Of a stretch of DNA of 64,000 nucleotides, positions 1 through 7,689 are shown piece after piece. Numbering within the stretch: the first letter of the stretch is position 1; every line of letters starts with the position of its first letter. The position numbers and the translations under genes are program-made. The notes beneath the pieces were generated by a model. It was not told the DNA's origin, ran no database searches, and was given only the letters and a program-made list of their open reading frames with translations. This DNA is from CAWDYA01 sp963806495 (GTDB lineage: Bacteria > Acidobacteriota > Polarisedimenticolia > JACPZX01 > DASXTC01), in NCBI GenBank assembly GCA_963806495.1, contig CAWDYA010000002.1:372001-436000 (forward strand). The letters are read 5' to 3'.

Positions 1-105
1 CGGCTCGGGGAGCAGACGGTAGAAGACCGCCTCTATCGCGCCGAGCAGGAGCAGCCCCCGCAGCAACGCGAGGATCGCCGGCGACTGGGCGGCAGGAGGC
101 GGCAT
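1..105 (-). CDS. Partial membrane-anchored protein, N-terminus only
   Basis: Only the first 34 or so codons are visible; the gene continues past the left edge. After a proline/alanine-rich start comes a hydrophobic run of leucine, alanine and isoleucine (about residues 11-25), which looks like a signal anchor or first membrane helix. The ATG shares one base with the stop codon of the upstream gene (TGATG), so translation is probably coupled. The family cannot be named from so short a piece. Confidence 0.5.
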   Translation of the reverse strand, partial: MPPPAAQSPAILALLRGLLLLGAIEAVFYRLLPEP

Positions 106-482
106 CAGCCCCGGGTCGTGGGCCTGAGGATCCGCTTCATGCGCCCGATGCTGCGGATGACCCGGTTGTGGTGCACCGTCCACCCCGGGATCCCGGGCCC
201 CGAATCCCTCCGGGAGCGGGCGCTGGACTGGAGTGTGTCGAGCACGTCGACCACCGGGCGTGCCTCGACTCTCTGGCCGTCCTCCCAGCAGAGCGTGACA
301 TGCCCATCGGCGAGGAGTCGGCGGCCGTCGCTCGAGAGGGGATCGATTTCGCGGATCTGCCGCCGGCCGAGCGTCTCCACGATCGGCATGATCCGTCCGT
401 CACCCAGGACCATCGCCATGCGTCTCAGTGGGATGCTTCCCGTGCCGGCCGTCCGCTGCTTGGGCGCTGCCGCTCTCGACAT
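105..482 (-). CDS. Hypothetical protein, 125 aa
   Basis: Small basic protein that I do not recognise. It has no signal peptide, membrane segment or cysteine pair. The middle is acidic and polar, and the C-terminus is strongly basic (HHNRVIRSIGRMKRILRP), which could bind nucleic acid or phospholipid; that is a guess. The first 21 residues are low-complexity and no Shine-Dalgarno precedes the first ATG, so translation may start at the internal Met22. It is coupled by TGATG to the truncated gene downstream. The opposite strand also has long open frames here, but they lack start signals. Confidence 0.5.
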   Translation of the reverse strand: MSRAAAPKQRTAGTGSIPLRRMAMVLGDGRIMPIVETLGRRQIREIDPLSSDGRRLLADGHVTLCWEDGQRVEARPVVDVLDTLQSSARSRRDSGPGIPGWTVHHNRVIRSIGRMKRILRPTTRG

Positions 483-549
483 GGCCCCATGCTACGAACT
501 CCCGCGGCAGGTGTCAACGCCGGCCCGGCGTCACGGGACGTGCGCAGGC

Positions 550-1017
550 TCACTCCGTCCCGTCGTTGAACCGACGCCAGTTGATCGCCCTCGCCTCGTA
601 GGTCTGGGCCGTCACCAGGTCATACGGCCCGGCGTTCGCGGGAAGCGGCAGACCACGGTAACGGCTGCCGCAGACGTAGCAGACGGTGATCGAGGGAAGA
701 AGTCTGTAGAGGATGTAATCGATCAAGGCGCACAGCGCGAGGCTCAGCCCGTAGGTCCACGGCACGAGCAGGGCGCCAATCCCCACGACGAGGCAGCCGA
801 CCTTCTGGTTGATGTCCTTCTGGATGTAGAGCTTGTCGTCGCCGCACACCACGCACCGGACGGGCGGTTGTCCGGGCGCCCAGCCCTCTGGCGCGGCAGG
901 CCGCAGGGCCGCCCGGCAGGACCGGCAGGTCACGCGCTCGGGCAAGGGAGTGCCCAGATCAGCGATCCTGTTGCCGGAGCCGCAGGCAGGGCAGCGGTAT
1001 CGGATCTCTGGGCTCAT
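550..1017 (-). CDS. Zinc-ribbon membrane protein, 155 aa
   Basis: Contains four CxxC knuckles: Cys9/Cys12, Cys31/Cys34, Cys55/Cys58 and Cys113/Cys116. The first two form a classic zinc ribbon. Between the third and fourth is a hydrophobic hairpin (about residues 75-110) that probably spans the membrane twice, which would place the zinc sites on the same side. The frame stays open far upstream, but this ATG is chosen because the zinc ribbon starts right after it and the region beyond is the Rrf2 promoter and gene on the other strand. Family and function are unknown. It diverges from the Rrf2/isc operon. Confidence 0.6.
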   Translation of the reverse strand: MSPEIRYRCPACGSGNRIADLGTPLPERVTCRSCRAALRPAAPEGWAPGQPPVRCVVCGDDKLYIQKDINQKVGCLVVGIGALLVPWTYGLSLALCALIDYILYRLLPSITVCYVCGSRYRGLPLPANAGPYDLVTAQTYEARAINWRRFNDGTE

Positions 1018-1032
1018 GGGATGGGGGCCGCC

Positions 1033-1060
1033 TTGACACCGGGGCTGCCCGCCGTATAAT
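1033..1060 (+). promoter_or_regulatory. Consensus sigma-70 promoter of the Rrf2/Fe-S operon
   Basis: TTGACA at 1033-1038 and TATAAT at 1055-1060 with a 16-base spacer. Both boxes match consensus perfectly, which is rare in DNA of this GC content. Transcription would start near 1067, inside the inverted repeat that follows, and run into the Rrf2 gene at 1156. Confidence 0.85.
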
Positions 1061-1089
1061 TCAAACCGGACAGAATCCGTCCGGTTTGA
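1061..1089. promoter_or_regulatory. Inverted-repeat operator, likely Rrf2 site
   Basis: Perfect inverted repeat: TCAAACCGGAC, 7 bases, GTCCGGTTTGA. It starts at the base after the -10 box, so a bound protein would block initiation. Its core CGGAC-N7-GTCCG recurs at 6982-6998 at the same distance from another TATAAT. Autoregulation by the Rrf2 protein encoded 67 bases downstream is the simplest reading. A role as an RNA hairpin in the 5' leader is possible as well. Confidence 0.7.
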
Positions 1090-1155
1090 GGGCTCCCGCC
1101 GGGAGTCCGGAGCCGGCGGCAGCCGCCGGGCGGCAGCAGGTTCATCGGGTACCGG

Positions 1156-1608
1156 ATGCTTCGACTCAGCCGTGAGGCCGACTACGGCCTGCTCGCCATG
1201 ATGTACATCGCAGCTCAACCGTCGGGCAGGCTCGCCTATCGCCGTGACATCGCGGCGCACTATACCATCCCGAAGGAGTTCCTGGCGAAGGTGCTGCAGA
1301 AGCTTGCACGACAGGGTCTGGTTCGTTCCTATCGGGGCATCCAGGGCGGCTACATCCTTGCACGCGAGCCGTCGCTCATCACGCTCGCGGACGTGGTCGA
1401 GGCCGTCGATGGGCCGATGGCGCTCGTGGACTGCCAGTGCGAGCCTCACGAGTGCCGCCAGGAGGAATCGTGCACGGTGAAGATCACGATGATGCACGTG
1501 CGACGGGAGATACACGATGTGCTGGCCGGCATCTCCCTCGAGGACATGCGCAGCCGCCTGCTTGCGGAGGATCGGGATCGACTCATCACCCTGGAGGCGG
1601 GCCCGTGA
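1156..1608 (+). CDS. Rrf2/IscR-family transcriptional regulator
   Basis: 150 aa, the usual family length. The N-terminal winged helix-turn-helix opens with the typical LRLSREADYGLLAM and contains IPKEFLAKVLQKL followed by GGY/ILAR in the wing. Cys93, Cys95, Cys100 and Cys106 lie where IscR has its three [2Fe-2S] ligands, so it probably senses Fe-S status or redox state. It is the first gene after the consensus promoter and the inverted repeat, and its stop overlaps the GTG of the cysteine desulfurase (GTGA). This is the IscR-IscS arrangement. By homology it likely represses its own operon; the nuo operon at 7111 has the same motif and may belong to the regulon. Subgroup (IscR, CymR or other) is not certain. 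Confidence 0.88.
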   Translation: MLRLSREADYGLLAMMYIAAQPSGRLAYRRDIAAHYTIPKEFLAKVLQKLARQGLVRSYRGIQGGYILAREPSLITLADVVEAVDGPMALVDCQCEPHECRQEESCTVKITMMHVRREIHDVLAGISLEDMRSRLLAEDRDRLITLEAGP

Positions 1609-2824
1609 CGCAGCCTCTCGAGCGCCGCCCCGTCTACATGGACCACAACGCCACGACGCCCGTCCTTCCGGACGTCGTCGAAGCGATGCTGCCGTTTCTG
1701 ACGCACGAGTTCGGCAACCCGAGCAGCTCGACCCACCTGTACGGGCGCGGGGCGTCCCGCGCCGTGGAGGCGGCGCGCGAGTCGGTCGCGCGTCTGGTGG
1801 GAGCGCGGCATCCGGAGGAGATCATCTTCACGGCCGGCGCCACCGAGTCGGACAACCTGGCCCTGAGGGGGCTCGTTGCCGCATCGCCCCCCGGGCGCAA
1901 TCACATCATCACCTGCGCGATCGAGCACGAGGCGGTGCTCGAGACCTGCGAGGCGCTGTCACATGAGGGTTGCGGGATCACGGTGCTGCCCGTGGACCGT
2001 CACGGTCTCGTGGATCCGGCTGCGGTGGATGATGCGATCACGCCGAGGACGCTGGCGGTCAGCATCATGATGGCGAACAACGAGATCGGCACCATCCAGC
2101 CCCTGGCCGAGATCGGAGCGATATGCCGGAAGCGGGGTGTGGCGTTTCACTCCGACGCCGTGCAGGCGGCGGGGCGGCTGCCGATCGACGTGGAGGCGAT
2201 CGGTCTCGACCTGGCCTCCATCACGGCGCACAAGATGTATGGCCCGAAGGGGGTCGGCGCTTTGTACGTGCGCGAGGGGCTCGATCTCGCGCCGCTGCTG
2301 AGGGGCGGCGGACAGGAGCGGGGGCGCCGGTCCGGCACACTGAACGTTCCGGGGATCGCCGGATTCGGTCGAGCGGCCGCGATTGCTCTGGGGATCTCGC
2401 GGCCGAGTCGGAACGACAGCGAGGGCTGCGCGATCGGCTCTGGGACGAGCTGAACCGCCGCATCCCCGGTGTGAGGATCAACGGACACCCGTCGCGCAGG
2501 CTTCCCAACACCCTCAACGTGGTGTTCGAGGGGGTCGAGGCGGAATCGCTCCTGATGGCGGTGCGGGGTGCGGCGGCTCTGTCGGCCGGGTCGGCGTGCG
2601 CCTCGGGGAGCGGGAAGGGTTCCTACGTCATCGAAGCGATCGGCAGGGACCGCGAGGGGGGCTCGGGCTCGAGATCCTCCATCCGGTTCGGGCTCGGACG
2701 CGGCAACGACGCGTCCCATGTGGATTTCGTTGTCGAGACCCTGGAGTTCGCCGTGGGGCGGCTGCGGGCGATGGCCCCGGCAGACTCGAAACGAGCGGGC
2801 CAGGATACATGGACAGCAACCTGA
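1605..2824 (+). CDS. iscS: Cysteine desulfurase NifS/IscS (frameshifted)
   Basis: PLP enzyme that removes sulfur from cysteine for Fe-S cluster building. The start is GTG 1605, overlapping the Rrf2 stop, with GGAGG at 1593-1597. It begins with the hallmark YMDHNATTP, has the PLP lysine in ITAHKMYGPKG and the mobile catalytic cysteine in SAGSACASG. The frame breaks at the G4 run 2390-2393: upstream reads to a stop at 2453, while downstream (DLAAESERQRG to the end) is one frame off. One more G restores an unbroken protein of about 406 aa, so a lost base in a homopolymer is likely, either in the sequence read or in the cell. Followed after 16 bases by the A-type carrier. Confidence 0.85.
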
Positions 2825-2840
2825 GAGGGAGGTGGTGGAA

Positions 2841-3164
2841 ATGATCAACGTCACACAGGTCGCCGCCGAGAAGATCAAGGAGGCGATGCTCGCCGAAGGC
2901 AAGCCCAACCTGAGCCTGCGCATCTATGTCGAAGGAGGCGGATGCTCGGGGATGCAGTACGGCCTCGTGTTCGAGGACGAGGAGAAGGACGGAGACGAAA
3001 TCGTGACCCAGGAGGGTTTCAAGATCCTGGTCGACAGGTTCAGCGCCCCGTATCTCCAGGGAGTCGAGATCGACTACGTCACGACGCTGCAGGGCGCCGG
3101 CTTCAAGATCAACAACCCGAACGCCACGGGAAGCTGCGGCTGCGGCCACTCGTTCACGGCCTGA
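2841..3164 (+). CDS. A-type iron-sulfur carrier (IscA/ErpA family)
   Basis: 107 aa, full length. Its three conserved cysteines, Cys35 (GGGCSGMQY), Cys99 and Cys101 (GSCGCG), are those that hold iron or a cluster in IscA, ErpA and SufA. It would pass clusters from the assembly machinery to target proteins; likely clients in this window include NuoB, NuoI, the Rieske protein and the ferredoxins. GGGAGG lies about 9 bases before the ATG. The sequence does not decide between IscA and ErpA. No scaffold gene (iscU or sufBCD) is nearby. Confidence 0.9.
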   Translation: MINVTQVAAEKIKEAMLAEGKPNLSLRIYVEGGGCSGMQYGLVFEDEEKDGDEIVTQEGFKILVDRFSAPYLQGVEIDYVTTLQGAGFKINNPNATGSCGCGHSFTA

Positions 3165-3193
3165 GCCGCCGCCGCGTGACGGGAGCAGATTCG

Positions 3194-3613
3194 ATGGATC
3201 AGAAGCGGTTCACGCCCCGCGAGGCCAACAGGACGCTGCCACACCTCGTCCGGATCCTCAAGTCGCTCAAGGAGTCGTTCGAGAAACTCCGGGAAAGCGG
3301 CCCCGGCGTCGTTTACGCCATCGAGGAATACCGGGTCGTGAACGAGGGGCCCGTCCGTCCCGACTATTTCCTCTGCCTGATGAAGGTGCGCGGCGCCCTC
3401 AAGGAGGTGGACAAGCTCGGGGTCCAGGTCAAGGATGTCAAGGCCGGCCTGGTGGATTTCCCGGCGAGGCTCGGAGGCCGCGAGGTACTCCTGTGCTGGA
3501 AGCTTGGCGAGGATCGTGTGGAGTTCTATCACGACCCCGAGGCGGGGTTCGCCGGACGCCAGCGGTTGCCCTCGGCGGAAGCCGGGGACGACGTGGAAGA
3601 GGAAGGAACCTGA
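3194..3613 (+). CDS. DUF2203 family protein
   Basis: 139 aa. The pattern FTPREANRTLPHLVRIL at the start, followed by a charged helix and a C-terminal strand pair ending in CWKLGEDRVEFYH, matches DUF2203, a small cytosolic family of unknown function found in several phyla. It has no signal peptide or membrane segment. It lies 29 bases after the Fe-S carrier gene and 3 bases before the SDR gene, so it is part of the same operon. An Fe-S or redox link is suggested by context only. Confidence 0.75.
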   Translation: MDQKRFTPREANRTLPHLVRILKSLKESFEKLRESGPGVVYAIEEYRVVNEGPVRPDYFLCLMKVRGALKEVDKLGVQVKDVKAGLVDFPARLGGREVLLCWKLGEDRVEFYHDPEAGFAGRQRLPSAEAGDDVEEEGT

Positions 3614-3616
3614 CGA

Positions 3617-4429
3617 GTGACCCCGCTGCCGGCCGAAGCCGACCACGCCGAGGGTGACGCGCCCGACGGGGCCGGGGGCGAGCGCCTGGCCGGCCGGATC
3701 GCGCTCGTGACCGGCGGCGGCACCGGGATTGGCCGGGCCATCGCGCTGCTGTTCGCCCGGGAGGGAGCGAAGATCGTCGTCGCGGGAAGACGATCCGAGC
3801 CGCTCCAGGAGGTGGTCTCCGAGATTCGCCGTATGGGTGGCACGGCCACGTTCACGCGCGGTGATGTCTCGAAGTCGGACCGGGTGGAGCTGATGGTGCA
3901 GGGCGCGATATACAATTTCGGCGGCCTGGATATCCTCGTCAACAACGCCGGACTCTTCGTCGAAGGGTCGGTCGTCGACACGGACGAGAAACGATGGGAC
4001 CGGGTGATCGGCGCGAACCTGAAGGGCGCCTACCTGGTGTCGCGTCAGGCGGTGCCCGCCATGAGGCAGCGTGGGGGCGGCTCCATCATCAACAACGCCT
4101 CGATCCACGGTCTGGTGGGGATGAAGAACGGCGCCGCCTACTGCGCCTCCAAGGGAGGCCTCGTGCAGCTCACGCGCGCGATGGCCATCGATCATGCCGC
4201 GGACAACATCCGGGTCAATGCGATCTGCCCGGGGCTGGTCGATTCGCCGATGACCCGGGACGACGACGGTGGCTCGTCCTGGCTCATGTCGGCCGTGGCC
4301 AACTACCCGGTCGGACGTCCGGGGACTCCGGACGAGATCGCACGGCTCGCACTGTTCCTCGCATCCGATGACTCGCGGTTCATGACCGGTGCGGCGCTCG
4401 CCATCGACGGGGGATTCCTGGCCGGTTGA
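3617..4429 (+). CDS. Short-chain dehydrogenase/reductase
   Basis: 270 aa classical SDR with a Rossmann fold. The nucleotide-binding TGGGTGIG is at residues 32-39, NNAG at 109-112, and the catalytic Ser162, Tyr175 and Lys179 (YCASK) are all present. The residues after strand 2 (VVAGRRSE) suggest NADP(H) over NAD(H). The first 25 residues are an acidic extension before the fold, so the GTG start may be too early. It resembles FabG-type and glucose dehydrogenase-type SDRs; the substrate cannot be told. Within the Fe-S/redox operon. Confidence 0.85.
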   Translation: MTPLPAEADHAEGDAPDGAGGERLAGRIALVTGGGTGIGRAIALLFAREGAKIVVAGRRSEPLQEVVSEIRRMGGTATFTRGDVSKSDRVELMVQGAIYNFGGLDILVNNAGLFVEGSVVDTDEKRWDRVIGANLKGAYLVSRQAVPAMRQRGGGSIINNASIHGLVGMKNGAAYCASKGGLVQLTRAMAIDHAADNIRVNAICPGLVDSPMTRDDDGGSSWLMSAVANYPVGRPGTPDEIARLALFLASDDSRFMTGAALAIDGGFLAG

Positions 4430-4460
4430 GTCGGCCCCCCGTTCAGCAAGGAGACACGGG

Positions 4461-4760
4461 TTGAAACAGGTCGACCTGGATCTCTTCGAGCCGTTCGACG
4501 GTCTCATCGAGATCGAGCTTCTCGGGCACGCCGTCGAGCTGCCCGACAACAACTGTCTGCTGCGCTCGCTGCAGTACGTCGCCGGTGAAGCGATCTCGTA
4601 CGGGCGATTCTGCTGGAATGACGAATGCGGCAACTGCGAGGTGACCTGTGTCTCCCCTCAAAGCGGGGCCGAGGTGGTGGTGAGGGCGTGCCAGGAGCGG
4701 GTCTTCCCGGGGATGAAAGTGACCGCGGTCTCCGAAGAGATCCAGATAGAGTTCGAATGA
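4461..4760 (+). CDS. [2Fe-2S] ferredoxin-like protein
   Basis: 99 aa. Cys51-x4-Cys56-x2-Cys59 and Cys77, 17 residues later, give the plant-type [2Fe-2S] pattern; Cys32 and Cys63 are extra. The start is TTG 4461, chosen because AAGGAG at 4448-4453 sits 7 bases upstream and because the alternative frame start lies inside the SDR gene. It is a likely one-electron carrier for a partner in the same operon, perhaps the SDR or a neighbouring oxidoreductase. Its stop overlaps the next ATG (ATGA). Confidence 0.8.
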   Translation: MKQVDLDLFEPFDGLIEIELLGHAVELPDNNCLLRSLQYVAGEAISYGRFCWNDECGNCEVTCVSPQSGAEVVVRACQERVFPGMKVTAVSEEIQIEFE

Positions 4761-5488
4761 GTTCCCTGGCGGTGTTCTTCGACGTCGGCGGCACCCTGGT
4801 CGAGGTCTCACCCTCCATCGGTCAGGTGTACGCCGAAGCGTGCGCCCGGCATGGCGCTGCGGTCAGCGCCGCGGCCGTGCAGATCGCGTTCGACAGCGCC
4901 TGGGTCGCGATGTCCAGGCAGGTCCCGGCCGGGGCCGATCGTTACCGCCTGTTCCCCGGCGGCGAGCAGGAGTGGTGGGAACGGGTCTCTTCACATGCGT
5001 TCGACCTGTGCGCGGTGGACGAGGGACGGCGTCCGCCTCTAGACGAGCTGCGCACCGCGTTCGCGCGCGCGGAGGCTTGGCGGGTCTACCCCGAGGCACG
5101 GGGGGTGCTGGAGAGGCTGAGGCGGGCAGGATGCCGCATGGGCGTGATCTCCAACTGGGACAGCCGGCTTCCGGCCCTGCTGTCCACACTGGGTCTGGAC
5201 GGTTACTTCGAGGCTGTGGTCTCGAGCGCGCGAGTAGGATGCGAGAAGCCTTCTCCCGCGATCTTCGAGGCGGCCCTCGACGCGCTCGGCGTGGTCGCCT
5301 CCGGGTCGGTGCACATAGGCGATCGCCGTGAAGAAGACTACGCGGGCGCGAGGGCCGCGGGACTGCGCGCGCTGCTGCTGGATCGGCAGCGGTCGCACGG
5401 ACCGAAGGAGGATGACGTGGGTGATGGAGTGGCGGTGGACGATCTCGTGGCCGATCTGCGCGAGGCGGCCGATCGGATCCTGACATGA
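4757..5488 (+). CDS. HAD-superfamily hydrolase (subfamily IA)
   Basis: 243 aa. Motif I is FFDVGGTL: the nucleophile Asp9 is kept, but the usual second Asp is Gly, as in the REG-2/HDHD3-like branch. Motif II is ISNWDS and motif III/IV includes CEKPSPAIF and HIGDRREEDYAGA. A helical cap lies between residues 20 and 110. It is probably a small-molecule phosphatase. The changed motif I makes substrate prediction unsafe. ATGA overlap with the ferredoxin upstream and with folE downstream. Confidence 0.85.
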   Translation: MSSLAVFFDVGGTLVEVSPSIGQVYAEACARHGAAVSAAAVQIAFDSAWVAMSRQVPAGADRYRLFPGGEQEWWERVSSHAFDLCAVDEGRRPPLDELRTAFARAEAWRVYPEARGVLERLRRAGCRMGVISNWDSRLPALLSTLGLDGYFEAVVSSARVGCEKPSPAIFEAALDALGVVASGSVHIGDRREEDYAGARAAGLRALLLDRQRSHGPKEDDVGDGVAVDDLVADLREAADRILT

Positions 5489-6078
5489 CGGCACGATCGC
5501 GCGCCAGGGGGACCAGGCTGATGAAGGAAGGTGTGGCCACCTTCCTCGAGGGGGTCGCGGAGGTCTCCGGCCGCGCCGGGCTGTCCGCCGGCAGGATTCC
5601 GGCTCGTGTGGCGCGCGCCTGGAGGGACGAGCTGCTCGTCGGTTACCGTCAGGATCCCGCGTCGATCCTCACGCCGCTGTCGGCCCGCTCGACGGGCGGT
5701 CTCGTGGCGACGCGCGAGATCGAGTTCTCGTCCATATGCATGCACCATCTTCTGCCGTTCCAGGGGAAGGTTCACGTGGCCTATGCGCCCGACGGACGCA
5801 TCACCGGCCTGTCGCGTCTCACCCGCCTGGTCGACTGTCTGTCGAGACGGCTGCAGCTGCAGGAAGGGCTGACGCGTCAGATCGTCGACGAGATTCAGCG
5901 TCAGATCCGACCCATCGGCGCCGCCTGCGTCGTCGAGGCGAGCCACACCTGCATGACGATGCGCGGAGCACGTAAGGCGCAGACACGCGTGGTGACGATG
6001 GCGTTCACGGGCCGGTTCCGCAGGAGCACGGCGCGGCGCAAGGAGGCCCTTGCCGCGCTCGGCCTGAGGATCCGCTGA
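5485..6078 (+). CDS. folE: GTP cyclohydrolase I
   Basis: 197 aa. Converts GTP to dihydroneopterin triphosphate, the first step of folate or tetrahydrobiopterin synthesis. The zinc ligands are visible: Cys85 and His88 in SSICMHHLLPF, and Cys156 in EASHTCMTMRG. The substrate-loop motif GLSRLTRLVDCLSRRLQ is typical. ATGA overlap with the HAD gene makes it the last gene of the operon that starts at the Rrf2 promoter. A HAD phosphatase directly before folE could act on a pterin phosphate, but that is only suggested by position. Confidence 0.92.
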   Translation: MTARSRARGTRLMKEGVATFLEGVAEVSGRAGLSAGRIPARVARAWRDELLVGYRQDPASILTPLSARSTGGLVATREIEFSSICMHHLLPFQGKVHVAYAPDGRITGLSRLTRLVDCLSRRLQLQEGLTRQIVDEIQRQIRPIGAACVVEASHTCMTMRGARKAQTRVVTMAFTGRFRRSTARRKEALAALGLRIR

Positions 6079-6090
6079 GAATGGAGCCGC

Positions 6091-6903
6091 TCAGAGCGGC
6101 AGGCGGGTCAGCGTCAGCACGTACCGGCCGGACATTTCTCCCATGATGACCATGATGAGGGCCACGTAGAGGATGCCGGTTGTCGATTGCGTCGATGCGA
6201 TGAGCGAGGTCCTCCAGGCCATGATGGCGAACGCACCCGGCACGATCACCCCGAAGGCGACCTGGATGAGCACGAAGACCATGACGAACGGGTCGATGGT
6301 CCCCACGGGAAGCGCGCGGCCCGTCGTGTCGAGCAGAACCCCCACCAGCGGCCCGAGCACCTCCCGGTGGATGGCGACCGAGATCCCCAGTACGACCGCC
6401 CGTAGCGCAATCGCCGCCATCAGTGTGACGGCGAGCCTCTGCAGGTGCCGGATCGAGAGGCCGGGCACGTTGAGATAGTAGTGGCCGAGCACCATGGCGA
6501 TCAGGACCGCGCCGGGAACGAGCCCGGCCGATACTGCATCGGCTCCGTACAGCAGCTTCATGCCGGCCCCCGACGCATCGGGGGCCAGCACCACGGTGTC
6601 CGCGATCACCCCGGGCAGCGCCGGGAGCAGGGCCGCCGCGAGCAGCACGCGTCCGGTTCCGAAGCGTCCGACATGAAACAGCCCGGCCGAGGCGACAAGC
6701 AGGGGGAGTGCCGTGGCGAACAGCGCGAGGGCGATGCCGGAGCGTCCGCCCCCGGCGTACCCCGCCGCCGTGCCGAGCAGCAGCAGGACGGCGATCATGG
6801 CCACGGCGAACCGGCAGAACCCGCGTCCCGCGGCGCGCGGCGGCACCAGCAGCAGGACCATCAGGGAGCCGACGGCGGCTTCGGTTAGGAACAGGGCCAG
6901 CAT
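6091..6903 (-). CDS. Multi-pass membrane protein, unknown
   Basis: 270 aa, almost wholly hydrophobic, with about eight predicted membrane helices (near residues 1-20, 33-50, 55-77, 83-105, 118-142, 152-178, 205-230 and 243-262). A motif GHYYLNVPGLS in the fifth segment carries a histidine and two tyrosines next to a conserved-looking loop. I cannot assign a family. It is divergent from the nuo promoter, starting 45 bases from its -35 box, so a respiratory role is possible but unproven. It converges on folE with 12 bases between. Confidence 0.65.
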   Translation of the reverse strand: MLALFLTEAAVGSLMVLLLVPPRAAGRGFCRFAVAMIAVLLLLGTAAGYAGGGRSGIALALFATALPLLVASAGLFHVGRFGTGRVLLAAALLPALPGVIADTVVLAPDASGAGMKLLYGADAVSAGLVPGAVLIAMVLGHYYLNVPGLSIRHLQRLAVTLMAAIALRAVVLGISVAIHREVLGPLVGVLLDTTGRALPVGTIDPFVMVFVLIQVAFGVIVPGAFAIMAWRTSLIASTQSTTGILYVALIMVIMGEMSGRYVLTLTRLPL

Positions 6904-6947
6904 GGCGCTCGGTGGCGAAAACTGCCTGTTTTACGGTAACTTACGGC

Positions 6948-6975
6948 TTGACAGGGTTTTCCGCGCTGATATAAT
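6948..6975 (+). promoter_or_regulatory. Consensus sigma-70 promoter of the nuo/redox operon
   Basis: TTGACA at 6948-6953 and TATAAT at 6970-6975 with a 16-base spacer: the same perfect boxes and the same spacer length as at 1033-1060. The transcript would carry a 5' leader of about 130 bases before nuoB at 7111. Confidence 0.85.
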
Positions 6976-6980
6976 TCATC

Positions 6981-6999
6981 GCGGACCGTTTCTGTCCGC
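6981..6999. promoter_or_regulatory. Inverted-repeat operator matching the Rrf2 promoter site
   Basis: GCGGAC, 7 bases, GTCCGC. It shares CGGAC-N7-GTCCG with the larger repeat at 1061-1089, and in both cases exactly seven bases separate the GGAC from TATAAT. The arms are shorter here (6 instead of 11), which would suit a weaker second site of the same regulator. Confidence 0.65.
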
Positions 7000-7110
7000 A
7001 ATCCCAGCGCCTCGAGTCTCGGAGGTATCATCCGCCGTGCCGCCTCGGTTGGCTCGGGGACGGCTCGAAGCGGCGGGAGTATAACACGTGAATTCGGAGG
7101 TACCGCGACG

Positions 7111-7647
7111 ATGTCACCCACCAGCGTGATCGGCGAGCAGCCGCTCGAACGGCAGGAGAGACAGAAGCTCGGCCTGCTCGACCAGCGTTTCAACGCGAAC
7201 ATCATCACGACATCGCTCGACAAGCTGTTCAACTGGGCGCGCAGGTCGGCGCTCTGGCCGATGTCGTTCGGGCTCGCATGCTGCGCCATCGAGATGATGG
7301 CCGCCGTGGCGTCACGCTATGACATCGATCGGTTCGGCGCAGGGGTCTATCGCGCCACGCCGCGCCAGTCGGACCTCATGATCGTTGCGGGGACCGTGAC
7401 GGAGAAGATGGGTCCCGTGGTCAAGAGGCTCTACGATCAGATGCCCGACCCGAAATGGGTGATCTCGATGGGGGCCTGCGCCACGTGCGGCGGCCCGTTC
7501 CCGACCTACAGCACGATGCAGGGCGTGGATCGGGTGGTTCCGGTGGATGTCTACATTCCTGGCTGCCCGCCGAGACCCGAAGCTCTTCTTCACGGTATCC
7601 TCAGGCTGCAGGACAAGATCGACAAGATGACAATCGCGCGGGTCTGA
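7111..7647 (+). CDS. nuoB: NADH-quinone oxidoreductase subunit B
   Basis: 178 aa. NuoB carries cluster N2, the last Fe-S cluster before quinone in complex I. The ligands are Cys57, Cys58, Cys123 and Cys152 (LACCAIE, GACATC, GCPPRPE). An extra Cys126 follows Cys123 where the family normally has Ser or Asn, close to the N2 site. GGAGG at 7096-7100 is 10 bases before the ATG. It is the first gene after the consensus promoter. Its close relative at 8178 aligns with identical ligand numbering and lacks Cys126. No nuoA, C, D, E-G, H or J-N gene is in the window. Confidence 0.93.
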   Translation: MSPTSVIGEQPLERQERQKLGLLDQRFNANIITTSLDKLFNWARRSALWPMSFGLACCAIEMMAAVASRYDIDRFGAGVYRATPRQSDLMIVAGTVTEKMGPVVKRLYDQMPDPKWVISMGACATCGGPFPTYSTMQGVDRVVPVDVYIPGCPPRPEALLHGILRLQDKIDKMTIARV

Positions 7648-7689
7648 TCCGAACGACCGCGCCAGTCGAGGTTCGATACAGGAGCGACG

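Noticed and set aside
118..1059. Plus-strand reading frame of 313 codons over the first kilobase
   Set aside because: Opposite strand holds a zinc-ribbon protein with ordered CxxC pairs and a coupled stop-start (TGATG); the plus frame has no such signs.
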